In this document: positions 24,802 to 33,636 of the stretch, in pieces | How positions within the stretch are numbered: position 1 is the stretch's first letter | Layout of the letters: every line of letters starts with the position of its first letter | Source: Angustibacter luteus | GTDB lineage: Bacteria; Actinomycetota; Actinomycetes; Actinomycetales; Angustibacteraceae | Reading direction: 5' to 3' | Assembly: GCF_039541115.1 (NCBI RefSeq) | Contig: NZ_BAABFP010000005.1 | Coordinates: 914,447-978,446 of the forward strand | Length of the DNA stretch: 64,000 bases | Translations under genes and position numbers: made by a program | The notes under the pieces: generated by a model | Databases searched by the model: none | Seen by the model: the letters and a program-made list of their open reading frames with translations, nothing else | What the model was told of the DNA's origin: nothing

Positions 24802-27294
24802 ATGCGTCCCCTCACCCAGGCCGAGGCACTGGCCCGGTTCGCCCAGCTGGACGTCGAGTCGTACACGATCGACCTCGACCTGTCCGGCGCCGAGTCCGAG
24901 CCGACCTTCGACTCGACGGTCGTCATCCGGTTCGCCGCGTCGTCGTCCGAGCCCACCTGGCTGGACGTCCAGCCCGTCGAGCTCCTCGAGGCCGAGCTCA
25001 ACGGCCAGCCGCTGGATACCTCGGCCTGGGCCGATGGCCGGCTGCCGGTCGTGGGGCACGTGGGCGACGGCGTGAACGAGCTGCGACTGAAGGCCCGCTT
25101 CGCCTACTCCCGCACCGGTGAGGGGCTGCACCGCTACGTCGACCCCGAGGACGGCCGTACGTACCTGTACAGCCAGGCGTTCCTGGACGACGCCACGCGG
25201 ATCTTCGGCTGCTTCGACCAGCCGGACCTCAAGGCGACCCTGACCGTGACGGTCGCCGCGCCGCCGGACTGGACGGTGCTGGGCAACACCACGGGCACCG
25301 AGACCGGCCCGGGGCAGTGGCAGTTCGCCACCACCGAGGTGCTCCCGACGTACCTGTTCGCCGTGGTGGCCGGGCCGTACCACGGGGTGCGGGAGGTGCA
25401 CGACGGGATCGAGATCGGGGTCTGGTGCCGCCAGTCCTGGGCACCGCACCTGGACTCCGCGCGGCTGCTGGGCACCACCCGGTCCGGCTTCGACTACTTC
25501 CACGGGCTCTTCGGGGTCCGCTACCCGTTCGGCAAGTACGACCAGGTGTTCGTGCCGGAGTTCAACGCGGGCGCGATGGAGAACCCCGGCCTGGTCACCT
25601 TCCGGGACGAGTACTACCTGCAGCGCGGCACGGTCACGGACGACGACCGCGAGGAGGTCGCGAACACCCAGCTGCACGAGATGGCGCACATGTGGTTCGG
25701 CGACCTCGTGACCATGAAGTGGTGGAACGACCTGTGGCTCAACGAGTCCTTCGCCGAGTACATGGCCTACCGGTCGGCTGCGGAGGCGACGGAGCACACC
25801 GGCTCGTGGACGACGTTCCTGGCCAAGCGCAAGACCTGGGGCTACCTGGCGGACCAGTTCTCCACCACGCACCCGATCGCCGGTGAGTCCGACGACACCG
25901 CCGCGGCGCTGCTGAACTTCGACGGCATCTCGTACGCGAAGGGCGCCAGCGCGCTGCGCCAGCTCGTCGAGTGGGTCGGCGACGAGGCGTTCCTCGTCGC
26001 GCTGCGCCAGCACTTCGCCGACCACGCCTACGGCAACGCCTCGCTCGCGGACCTGGTCGCCGCGCTGACCGCCTCGAGCGGGCGCGACGTCGACGCGTGG
26101 TCGCGGGCCTGGCTGCGCACCAGTGGGGTGAGCACCCTCGGGATGGAGCTGTCGGTCGGTCCCGACGGGCACTACACGTCCGCAGCGATGCGGCAGAGCT
26201 CCCCGAACGGGCCGCGCCCGCACCGGGTACGGGTCGGCCTGTACGACCTGGACGGCGAGCGGCTCGTCCGGCGCACCAGCCTGGACGTCGACCTGCCAGC
26301 CGTGGACCGGCACGACATCGCGGCCCTCGTCGGCGAGCCCGCCGCGGCTCTGGTGCTGCCGAACGACGGGGACCTCACGTTCGCCGTGCTGGACCTAGAT
26401 AACGCGTCGCTGGCAACGGTACGCACCCACCTGCGCGGACTCGGCGACCCGCTGGCCCGCGCACTGGTCTGGTTCGCCCTGGTGGAGATGGTGGCGGCCG
26501 GCCGGCTGGCGCCGTCCGGTCTGGTCGAGCTCGTCACCACCTCGATCACGGCGGACGACCCGGAAGCCGTCACGGACCGGCTGCTGCGCGCGACCGTGGT
26601 CGCCGCCGACCGCTGGGCGGACGCCGGCACCCGCTCGGCGCTGCTGGCCGACCTGGCCCGTTGGCTGGACGCGGAGACGCGGTCGGCCGAGCCGGGCAGT
26701 GACCGCCAGCTCGCCCTGGCTCGCACCCTCGTCCGGATCCAGCAGGACACCGCCGCCCTGCAGGCCTGGCAGCGCGGCACCGACCTGCCGGACGGGCTGA
26801 CGGTGGACGCGGACCTGCGCTGGCGGGTCGTGCACCGCCTCGCCACGTTGGGCGCCGTCGATGAGGACGGCATCGCCGCCGAGCGCGAGCGGGACCGGTC
26901 CACCGCCGGCGCAAACTTCGCGCTCACCGCCCGCGCTGCCATGCCGACGGCCGCGGCCAAGGAGTGGGCGTGGTCGAGCGCGGTGGGCGGCAGCCTCAGC
27001 AACCACGAGCTCGTCGCCGTGGCCACGGGCTTCTGGAGCGCCGACCAGGCCGAGCTGCTGGCGCCCTACGTCGGGCGGTTCGCCGCCGAGTACCCGCCGT
27101 TCGCGAAGAAGCAGTCGACGGAGATGGTGCAGCTCTTCGGACGGCTGATGTTCCCGGCCACCGTCGTGGCCGACTCGACGGTGCAGGTCGCCCAGGCCCT
27201 GCTCGACGAGGCCGACCTGCCGAGCTCGGCCCGACGCATGGTCGCCGAGGGCCGGGACGAGGTGCAGCGCGGCCTGCGCGCCCGCAACGCCTGA
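24802..27294 (+). CDS. pepN: Aminopeptidase N (M1 family)
   Basis: A zinc aminopeptidase of 830 residues. The exopeptidase motif is 'NAGAMENPG', and the zinc site 'QLHEMAHMWFGDLVTMKWWNDLWLNESFAEYM' region gives HExxH-x18-E in the expected spacing, at about residues 290-320. The ERAP-type C-terminal helical domain fills the last 350 residues. ATG 24802 lies two bases after the reductase stop. Length is normal for actinobacterial PepN (about 850). Confidence 0.95.
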   Translation: MRPLTQAEALARFAQLDVESYTIDLDLSGAESEPTFDSTVVIRFAASSSEPTWLDVQPVELLEAELNGQPLDTSAWADGRLPVVGHVGDGVNELRLKARFAYSRTGEGLHRYVDPEDGRTYLYSQAFLDDATRIFGCFDQPDLKATLTVTVAAPPDWTVLGNTTGTETGPGQWQFATTEVLPTYLFAVVAGPYHGVREVHDGIEIGVWCRQSWAPHLDSARLLGTTRSGFDYFHGLFGVRYPFGKYDQVFVPEFNAGAMENPGLVTFRDEYYLQRGTVTDDDREEVANTQLHEMAHMWFGDLVTMKWWNDLWLNESFAEYMAYRSAAEATEHTGSWTTFLAKRKTWGYLADQFSTTHPIAGESDDTAAALLNFDGISYAKGASALRQLVEWVGDEAFLVALRQHFADHAYGNASLADLVAALTASSGRDVDAWSRAWLRTSGVSTLGMELSVGPDGHYTSAAMRQSSPNGPRPHRVRVGLYDLDGERLVRRTSLDVDLPAVDRHDIAALVGEPAAALVLPNDGDLTFAVLDLDNASLATVRTHLRGLGDPLARALVWFALVEMVAAGRLAPSGLVELVTTSITADDPEAVTDRLLRATVVAADRWADAGTRSALLADLARWLDAETRSAEPGSDRQLALARTLVRIQQDTAALQAWQRGTDLPDGLTVDADLRWRVVHRLATLGAVDEDGIAAERERDRSTAGANFALTARAAMPTAAAKEWAWSSAVGGSLSNHELVAVATGFWSADQAELLAPYVGRFAAEYPPFAKKQSTEMVQLFGRLMFPATVVADSTVQVAQALLDEADLPSSARRMVAEGRDEVQRGLRARNA

Positions 27295-27297
27295 GCC

Positions 27298-27513
27298 CTA
27301 CTGGGCCGGGCGCAGGCTCATCGGTCCGTAGATCTCCTGCTCCCCCTGCTGCAGGTGCACGGCGTCCACCCCGGCGTCGAGCAGCGTGCGCCACTCCTCG
27401 CCGAGCCAGCTCTCGGCGTCCGACTGGGTGGGGAAGCCGGTGGACGGCGAGCCGTCGGGGACGAACGTCGCGCCGTCGGCGTCGACGTACCGCCAGGTCC
27501 AGGTCTCACTCAT
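27298..27513 (-). CDS. Small conserved-type protein, 71 residues
   Basis: I recognise the type but not a function. It is a short acidic, Trp-rich protein beginning 'MSETWTWRYVDADG', with 'GFPTQSDAESWLGEEWRTLL' and 'GVDAVHLQQGEQEIYGPMS'. Similar small proteins are widespread in actinobacteria without assigned roles. The start is fixed by a leaderless TAGGGT box, which places it at the second Met of the open frame. Confidence 0.8.
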   Translation of the reverse strand: MSETWTWRYVDADGATFVPDGSPSTGFPTQSDAESWLGEEWRTLLDAGVDAVHLQQGEQEIYGPMSLRPAQ

Positions 27514-27520
27514 GCGCACG

Positions 27521-27526
27521 ACCCTA
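27521..27526 (-). promoter_or_regulatory. Leaderless -10 box of the 71-residue protein gene
   Basis: TAGGGT on the minus strand, seven bases, then ATG 27513. Confidence 0.62.
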
Positions 27527-27535
27527 CGGCCTGCC

Positions 27536-28069
27536 TCACGCCTGGGCCTCCTCGGCCATCGACAGCACCTTCGTCACCGTGCGCCAGTTGCGGGCCGTAC
27601 CGACCTTGCCGAACCGGCGGTCCGCGCCGGACTTCAGGAAGCCCTGGCCGAGCCCGTTCGGCGTCAGCAGGTACGCGTGGTCACCGACCACCTCGAGCTG
27701 CGCGTCGTTGATCAGCGCGGCCTGCAGGTCCTTGACCTCGGCGCGCTCGGCTCCGGACACCAGGAAGGACACGTGCGCCTGGTCGGCGTCCTCGAACGGC
27801 AGGCCGTCCACGACGTCCCGCAGCTGCTTCGGGGTGCGGACCACGACGACGACCGGGAAGCCGAAGTGCTCCTCGATCCGCTGCTCGAGCAGCGCGCGGA
27901 CCTTCGCGGCCGAGCGCAGCGGCGAGGAGAAGAGCAGGTTGCCGCTGGCGATGTAGGTGCGGACGTCGGTCAGCCCGGCGTCCTCGCACAGCGAGCGCAG
28001 CTCGGCCATCGGGACCTTGCGGTGACCGCCGACGTTGATGCCGCGCAGGAACCCCACCCAGACCGCCAC
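27536..28069 (-). CDS. DUF1697 family protein
   Basis: A 177-residue protein. The family start 'VGFLRGINVGGHRKVPMAEL', 'VRTYIASGNLLFSS' and the end 'TARNWRTVTKVLSMA' are clear DUF1697 signatures. No reaction is known. GTG 28069 lies nine bases after the cobA stop. TAGGGC six bases before the GTG could be a weak leaderless box. Without it, this gene would be the tail of the cobB-cobC-bluB/cobT-cobA operon. Confidence 0.9.
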   Translation of the reverse strand: MAVWVGFLRGINVGGHRKVPMAELRSLCEDAGLTDVRTYIASGNLLFSSPLRSAAKVRALLEQRIEEHFGFPVVVVVRTPKQLRDVVDGLPFEDADQAHVSFLVSGAERAEVKDLQAALINDAQLEVVGDHAYLLTPNGLGQGFLKSGADRRFGKVGTARNWRTVTKVLSMAEEAQA

Positions 28070-28078
28070 GAGACCGCC

Positions 28079-29323
28079 CTACCCGATCCCCGGGATGCCC
28101 TCGGACACCCCGGCGACTGCACCGATGACGACGACCGCGGGTGCGGTCACCTGCTCGCGGACCATCATGTCGGCGGCCCCCGACAGCGGCGACCGGCTGA
28201 CCCGCTGGGTGGGCAGCCCGCCGTCCTGCACGGCCACGACGGGGGTGGCCGGGTCGACGCCGTCAGCCAGTAGCGCCGCCGCGATGTCGGGCATGGTGTG
28301 CACGGCCATCAGGCAGACGATCGTCAAACCGCTGCGTCCCAGCGCCGTCCAGTCGACCGAGCTGTCCGGGTGGCCCGGCGGCAGGTGGCCGGAGACGACG
28401 CAGAAGCCCTGCGAGACACCGCGATGGGTGACCGGCACACCGGCCAGCTCGGGCACGGCCACGGCGCTGGTGACGCCGGGGACCACCTCGACCGCGATAC
28501 CCGCCGCGGCGCAGGCGAGCGCCTCCTCCATGCCGCGGCCGAACACGAACGGGTCGCCGCCCTTGAGCCGCACCACGGTGCGCCCCGCGGCGGCGTGCTG
28601 CACCAGCAGGTCGTTGATCGCCTCCTGCGGGGTGAAGCGCCCGCGGGGCACCTTGGACACGTCGATCACCTCGACGTCCTCGCGCAGCCCGTCCAGCACG
28701 GCCAGCGGCGCCAGCCGGTCGACCAGCACCACGTCCGCCTCCGCCAGCCACTCGTAGCCCCGCCGGGTCAGCAGCCCGGGGTCGCCGGGGCCGCCGCCGA
28801 CCAGCACCACCCGACCCCCGGTCCGGGGCGTGCGGCTCGGTTCGGCCCGGCGGCCGTGCAGCTCGGCCTCGACGGCGGCCAGCGCGGCGTCGCGCAGCGC
28901 CACCGAACGGCGCGGGTCGCGCCCGGACAGCACCGCCACCGTCGCCGGGCCGGTCCGGGCGGTGGCCGGCGTCCACGCGGTCGCGCCGAGGGCGTCGTCC
29001 GCGCGCGAGCACCAGATCCGCCGGGCGGTCGCGTCCGCGACGACCTGCGCGTTCACCGCGGGGTCGTCGGTGCAGGCGAAGACCAGCCACGCCTCGTCGA
29101 CGTCCTGCTCGGCGTACGGGCGCTGGGCCCAGTGCAGCCGGCCGCGGTCGGCCAGGTCCCCCAGCGCAGCCTCGACGGCCGGGGAGACGAGGTGGACGTC
29201 GGCACCGGACTCGAGCAGTCCGGCGACCCGGCGCAGGGCGACGTGTCCGCCGCCGACCACGAGCACCCGACGTCCCTCCAGGCGCAGCCCGAGCGGGAAG
29301 GCCGGCAGCTCGGCGTCCGTCAT
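28079..29323 (-). CDS. cobA: Uroporphyrinogen-III C-methyltransferase with precorrin-2 dehydrogenase domain (CysG-like)
   Basis: Supplies precorrin-2, the branch point to cobalamin and siroheme. The 414 residues have two parts. Residues 1-160 are a SirC-type NAD-dependent dehydrogenase domain ('RVLVVGGGHVALRRVAGLL', 'WLVFACTDDPAVNAQV'). From about 170 to the end is the SAM methyltransferase ('VVLVGGGPGDPGLLTRRG', 'VVRLKGGDPFVFGRGMEE', 'GVPVTHRGVSQGFCVVSGH'). This suggests both precorrin-2 and sirohydrochlorin can form. ATG 29323 overlaps the bluB/cobT stop (ATGA). Confidence 0.94.
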   Translation of the reverse strand: MTDAELPAFPLGLRLEGRRVLVVGGGHVALRRVAGLLESGADVHLVSPAVEAALGDLADRGRLHWAQRPYAEQDVDEAWLVFACTDDPAVNAQVVADATARRIWCSRADDALGATAWTPATARTGPATVAVLSGRDPRRSVALRDAALAAVEAELHGRRAEPSRTPRTGGRVVLVGGGPGDPGLLTRRGYEWLAEADVVLVDRLAPLAVLDGLREDVEVIDVSKVPRGRFTPQEAINDLLVQHAAAGRTVVRLKGGDPFVFGRGMEEALACAAAGIAVEVVPGVTSAVAVPELAGVPVTHRGVSQGFCVVSGHLPPGHPDSSVDWTALGRSGLTIVCLMAVHTMPDIAAALLADGVDPATPVVAVQDGGLPTQRVSRSPLSGAADMMVREQVTAPAVVVIGAVAGVSEGIPGIG

Positions 29324-31083
29324 GGCGACACCTCGCCGGCGCGGCCCGCCGCGCCCTTGTCGGCGACCCCCGCCGAGTCGAACGTGGCCACCTCGGCGAG
29401 GGTACGGGCCGCGGCCTGCACCAGCGGCACGGCGAGCACCGCGCCCGAACCCTCGCCCAGCCGCAGGTCGAGGTCGACCAGCGGGCGCAGCCCGAGGGCG
29501 TCCAGTGCGGCGGCGGCGCCCGGCTCGGTCGAGCGGTGTCCGGCGACCCAGCAGTCCACGGCGTCCGGAGCGATGGCTCGGGCCACCAGGGCCGCGGCAC
29601 CTGCGATCACGCCGTCCAGGACGACCGGCACGCGGGCGGCCGCTGCGGCGAGCAGCAGCCCGGCGATGGCCGCGTGCTCCAGGCCTCCGACGGCAGCGAG
29701 CACCGCGATCGGGTCCTGCGGGTCGCGCCGGTGCAGGTCCAGGGCACGGCGCACGACGGTGACCTTGTGGGCCAGCATCGCGTCGTCCACGCCGGTCCCC
29801 CGGCCGGTGACCTCCGCCGGGTCCAGGCCGCAGAAGGTCGCGACCAGGGCGGCGGACGCCGTGGTGTTGGCGATCCCCATGTCGCCGGCGACGAGCAGCC
29901 GGTTGCCGGCGGTAACCAGGTCGCGGCCGACCTCGATGCCGACCTCGAGCGCGGCGACCGCCTCGTCGCGGGTCATGGCCGGACCGACCGACAGGTCCGC
30001 CGTGCCGGCGCGCACCCGGCGCCGGAGCAGCCCCGGCGCGTCGTCCAGCGGTGGGCCGGCGACCCCGACGTCCACGACGCAGAGCTCGGCCCCGATCTGG
30101 CGGGAGAACGCGTTCACCACGGCGCCGCCGCCGAGGATGTTCGCGACCATCTGGCCGGTGACCTCCTGCGGCCACGGCGTCACGCCCTGCGCGTGCACGC
30201 CGTGGTCGGCGGCGAACACAGCGACCGCGACCGGCTCGGGCAGCGGCGGCGGGCAGGCGCCGGCGATCCCGGACAGCCGGGCACCGACCTCCTCCAGCAC
30301 ACCCAGGGCGCCCCGGGGCTTGGTCAGCGCGTGCTGGCGCTCCCAGGCCGCGGCGACCGCCTTCGGGTCGGCCGGACGCACCGCGTCGACGGTCTGCTGG
30401 ATCACGGACACTGCCTCTCCTCGTTGCCGGCGACGGCCCCACGCCTCATGGTGCACGGCCCAGCCGAGCGGCCGCTGTCGTGCCCAGCCCTCGAGCGCCA
30501 GCTCCGGGGCCGGCCCGAACTCCTGGACGTGGCCGACGCACAGGTAGGCGACCACCTCGACGTGCTCCGGCAGCCCGAGCTCGGCCGCGAGCTCGCCCGG
30601 GTCGACGAAGCTGACCCAGCCGACACCCAGCCCCTCGGCCCGGGCGGCCAACCACAGATTCTGCACCGCCAGGGCGGTGCTGAACGAGGCGGTCCGCGGG
30701 TCGGCGTGCCGGCCGAGCACGTGCCGACCGCCGCGGGTCGGGTCGCAGGTGACCACGACGTTGAGCGGGGTGTCCAGGATGGCCTCGACCTTGAGGGCGG
30801 CGAACGCCCGCGCCCGGGCCGGCGGCAGGGACTCGGCGAACGCCGCGCGCTGGGCGTGCACCAGCCCGGCGACCCGCTCGCGCACACCGCGGTCACGGAT
30901 CACCAGGAAGTCCCACGGCTGGGTGAGACCGACGCTCGGTGCGCGGTGCGCAGCAGTGAGCACCCGCTCGAGGACGTCGTCGTCGACGCCGTCGGGCAGG
31001 AACCCGCGCCGCACGTCGCGGCGCTCGGCGATCACCCGGTGCACGGCCTCGCGGTCGGCGTCGTCGTACGGGGGGTGGCTCAT
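29320..31083 (-). CDS. BluB-CobT fusion: DMB synthase plus DMB phosphoribosyltransferase
   Basis: One uninterrupted 587-residue frame joins two enzymes of lower-ligand assembly. Residues about 1-205 are BluB, which breaks FMN to 5,6-dimethylbenzimidazole ('IAERRDVRRGFLPD', 'APSVGLTQPWDFLVI', 'GLGVGWVSFVDP'). Residues about 225-587 are CobT, which makes alpha-ribazole phosphate ('TKPRGALGVLEEVGARL', 'FAADHGVHAQGVTPWP', 'GDMGIANTTASAAL', 'LGEGSGAVLAVPL' with the catalytic Glu). Fusion would channel the base directly. A second full CobT is encoded at 59856-60947. ATG 31083 overlaps the cobC stop. Confidence 0.92.
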   Translation of the reverse strand: MSHPPYDDADREAVHRVIAERRDVRRGFLPDGVDDDVLERVLTAAHRAPSVGLTQPWDFLVIRDRGVRERVAGLVHAQRAAFAESLPPARARAFAALKVEAILDTPLNVVVTCDPTRGGRHVLGRHADPRTASFSTALAVQNLWLAARAEGLGVGWVSFVDPGELAAELGLPEHVEVVAYLCVGHVQEFGPAPELALEGWARQRPLGWAVHHEAWGRRRQRGEAVSVIQQTVDAVRPADPKAVAAAWERQHALTKPRGALGVLEEVGARLSGIAGACPPPLPEPVAVAVFAADHGVHAQGVTPWPQEVTGQMVANILGGGAVVNAFSRQIGAELCVVDVGVAGPPLDDAPGLLRRRVRAGTADLSVGPAMTRDEAVAALEVGIEVGRDLVTAGNRLLVAGDMGIANTTASAALVATFCGLDPAEVTGRGTGVDDAMLAHKVTVVRRALDLHRRDPQDPIAVLAAVGGLEHAAIAGLLLAAAAARVPVVLDGVIAGAAALVARAIAPDAVDCWVAGHRSTEPGAAAALDALGLRPLVDLDLRLGEGSGAVLAVPLVQAAARTLAEVATFDSAGVADKGAAGRAGEVSP

Positions 31084-32171
31084 CGGGACTCCGGGGGCAT
31101 CGGGCGGGCGTCGGCAAGGGCGGCCTCGAGGGCGGTGCCGAGGGCCTTGGTGAAGGCGTCGGTGACCTCCTCGCTGCGGACGGCGAGGCGCAGCCAGTCG
31201 GGCCCGAGGCCGGGGAACGTGTCGCAGCGTCGGACGGCGAACCCGTTGTCCCGCAGAGCCTGGCGCACGGCCAGGCCGTCGGGCACCGGAACGAGCACGA
31301 ACGGCGCCGCCGCCGGCTGCACCGGGTCGAGCCCCAGCCGACCGAGCGCGGCCAGCAGGTGCGCCCGGCGGTCGACGAGCTCCTCGGCGGCCCGCTCCGC
31401 CTCCGCGACGGCCCGGGGTGCGCTGCACGCGACCGCCGCCACCGCCGCGAGGGAGGACACCGACCAGGGCGGCTGCGCGGACGCGCAGCGACGGACCAGC
31501 GCGGCGTCACCGAGCAGGTAGCCGGCCCGAAGCCCTGCCAGCCCCCACGTCTTGGTCAGGCTGCGCACCACGACCAGCCCCGGCGTCCCGGACTCGGCCG
31601 CCAGGGACTCCTGCTCCCCCGGCACGGCGTCCATGAACGCCTCGTCCACGACGACGGTCCGGTCGGGGCGCAGCAGAGCGCGGACGACGTCCGCCGGGTG
31701 CAGCACGGACGTCGGGTTCGTCGGGTTGCCGAGCACCACGAGGTCGGCGGTGTCGGGCACCCGGGCGGGGTCGAGCGTGAAGCCGTCCGCGGCGCGCAGC
31801 AGCAGCCGGTCGACGTGGTGGCCGGCCGCGGCGAGCGCGGCCTCCGGCTCGGTGAACTGCGGGTGCACGACGACGGCGTGCCGGACGTCGACACCGGGCC
31901 GCAGCGCCCGGGCGAGCAAGGTGAACGCCTCGGCTCCCCCGGCGGTCACCAGCACCTCGTCGGTCGCGCGGCCGTGCCGCGCAGCGATCGCCTGGAGGGC
32001 GGCGGTGGGGTCCGGGTAGGCGGCGAGGTCGTCCACGGCGGCGACCAACCGCGCGCGCAGCCACTCCGGAGCCGGCCCGCGCACGTTCACCGCGAGGTCG
32101 ACCAGTCCCGGGCCGACCTCCTGGTCGCCGTGGTGGTGCAGGTCCGGTGGTGCCGGCTGGCCGTCAGCCAC
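31080..32171 (-). CDS. cobC: Threonine-phosphate decarboxylase-like PLP enzyme (CobC)
   Basis: A fold-type I aminotransferase of 363 residues in the histidinol-phosphate aminotransferase family. In cobalamin clusters this position supplies aminopropanol phosphate for the nucleotide loop. The PLP lysine is in 'RSLTKTWGLAGLRAGYLLG', the Asp in 'VVVDEAFMDAVPG', and the 'LGNPTNPTSVL' loop is typical. The Rv2231c-like N terminus 'HHHGDQEVGPGLVDLAVNVRG' supports the call. GTG 32171 overlaps the cobB stop by eight bases. Confidence 0.88.
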   Translation of the reverse strand: MADGQPAPPDLHHHGDQEVGPGLVDLAVNVRGPAPEWLRARLVAAVDDLAAYPDPTAALQAIAARHGRATDEVLVTAGGAEAFTLLARALRPGVDVRHAVVVHPQFTEPEAALAAAGHHVDRLLLRAADGFTLDPARVPDTADLVVLGNPTNPTSVLHPADVVRALLRPDRTVVVDEAFMDAVPGEQESLAAESGTPGLVVVRSLTKTWGLAGLRAGYLLGDAALVRRCASAQPPWSVSSLAAVAAVACSAPRAVAEAERAAEELVDRRAHLLAALGRLGLDPVQPAAAPFVLVPVPDGLAVRQALRDNGFAVRRCDTFPGLGPDWLRLAVRSEEVTDAFTKALGTALEAALADARPMPPESR

Positions 32172-33552
32172 GGACCGGCTCCAGGTGCTGCACGGCGGCG
32201 GCGACCAGCCGCTGGGCCGCCGACGGGCTCCCAGCCCAGTGCACGTGCAGGTAGGACGCGTGCAGGGTCGGCGTGCTGAAGCCGTCGACGCGTCCGCCGT
32301 AGCCGGTGTCGGCGAACGACCAAGCGGCGTCCGGGCCGTGCGGCGGTTCCACGCGGGTGCGGTGGAACTCGTGTCCGCTGACCTGCTCGCCCGCGGGCGC
32401 GGCGGGCGAACCGCGCTCGGCCTCGGCCCGGCGGTAGCCGAGGGTGAGCCGCCCGGTCATGGCGGCAGTGGCGTCGATCGCCCCGATCATCGGCAGCCCG
32501 TCGAGCTCGCGGCACAGGTACAGCAGCCCCGCGCACTCGGCGACCACCGGCAGACCGCCCGCGATCCGGCTGGCCAGGTGCGCTCGGAGCGCGGTGTTCG
32601 CCGAGAGCTGGGCCGCGTAGACCTCGGGGAAGCCACCGCCGAGGTAGAGCCCCGAGGTGCCTTCGGGGAGCTCGCCGTCGTGCAGCGGGTCGACGTCCAC
32701 CACCTGAGCACCGGCGGCGGTCAGCAGCTCGTCGGTCTCGGTGTACCGGAAGCTGAAGGCGCTACCGCCCGCGCACGCGATGACCGGAGCCGGGCCCTCG
32801 TGTCGGATGACCTCGGCCTGCGGGTCCCAGGGCTCGTCCGGCAGCGGTGCGGCGGAGTGGGCGACCCGCAGCACGGCGTCCAGGTCCACGCCCTGGGCGA
32901 CCCGCTCGCCGAGCAGTCGGACCGCGGAGCGGGCCTCGTCGGCCCGCTCGACCGCGGGCACCAGGCCCAGGTGGCGGCTCGGGGTGGCCAGCGCCTCGTC
33001 GCGACCGAGGGAGCCGAGCACCGGGATGCCGATCGGCGCGAGCGCGGCGCGGATCTCGTCCTCGTGCCGCTGGCTGGCCACCCGGTTCAGGACGACACCG
33101 GCGATGCGGACCTGCGGGTCGTAGCTGGCGAACCCGAGCACGGTGGCCGCCACGCTCCGGCTGGCTCCGGAGACGTCCACGACCAGCACGACCGGCGCGT
33201 CGATGAGCCGGGCGACGTGCGCGGTCGAGCTCACCCCACCGGTGCCGATGGCGCCGTCGAACAGGCCCATCACCCCCTCGACCACCGCGACGTCCGCCGG
33301 CCTCGGCTGCAGCGCGCCGTGCAGGAACAGCGGGGCGACGCGGTGCTCGCCCTGGAGCACCGGGTCCAGGTTGCGGGGCGGGCGTCCGGTCGCCAGGGCG
33401 TGGTAGCCGGGATCGATGTAGTCCGGCCCGATCTTGTGCCCGGACACCTCCAGGCCGCGTGCTCGCAGCGCCGCCATGAGTCCGGTCGCGACGGTGGTCT
33501 TCCCGTGGCCGGATCCTGGCGCCGCGACCACGAGCCGGGGGACCTGCAGCAC
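32164..33552 (-). CDS. cobB: Cobyrinate a,c-diamide synthase
   Basis: Glutamine-dependent amidation of side chains a and c. The 462 residues have an N-terminal ATPase domain ('LVVAAPGSGHGKTTVATGL' P-loop, 'KIGPDYIDPGYH', 'VEGVMGLFDG') and a C-terminal class I glutaminase-like domain ('LYLGGGFPEVYA', 'VVAECAGLLYL' with the Cys, 'GHEFHRTRVEP'). GTG 33552 has AAGGA seven bases upstream. A GTG at 33570 is in frame but lacks a site. It is divergent from cobL. Confidence 0.95.
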   Translation of the reverse strand: MLQVPRLVVAAPGSGHGKTTVATGLMAALRARGLEVSGHKIGPDYIDPGYHALATGRPPRNLDPVLQGEHRVAPLFLHGALQPRPADVAVVEGVMGLFDGAIGTGGVSSTAHVARLIDAPVVLVVDVSGASRSVAATVLGFASYDPQVRIAGVVLNRVASQRHEDEIRAALAPIGIPVLGSLGRDEALATPSRHLGLVPAVERADEARSAVRLLGERVAQGVDLDAVLRVAHSAAPLPDEPWDPQAEVIRHEGPAPVIACAGGSAFSFRYTETDELLTAAGAQVVDVDPLHDGELPEGTSGLYLGGGFPEVYAAQLSANTALRAHLASRIAGGLPVVAECAGLLYLCRELDGLPMIGAIDATAAMTGRLTLGYRRAEAERGSPAAPAGEQVSGHEFHRTRVEPPHGPDAAWSFADTGYGGRVDGFSTPTLHASYLHVHWAGSPSAAQRLVAAAVQHLEPVRG

Positions 33553-33623
33553 CGGCCGATCCTTGCACACCAGGGGCCGCCCGGTTCCGGTCGCCCGGCT
33601 GCGGTCGCCCTGTGCCGGGTCGG

Positions 33624-33629
33624 TAGCGT
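33624..33629 (+). promoter_or_regulatory. Leaderless -10 box of cobL
   Basis: TAGCGT, seven bases, then ATG 33637, with no ribosome-binding site. It drives cobL-cobM. Confidence 0.6.
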
Positions 33630-33636
33630 CGCGGCC

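Noticed and set aside
24274-26313. 679-residue leftward open frame opposite the reductase and pepN genes
   Set aside because: It lies wholly antisense to two clear enzymes, has Arg/Pro/His/Gln-rich low-information sequence typical of high-GC shadow frames, and matches no family.
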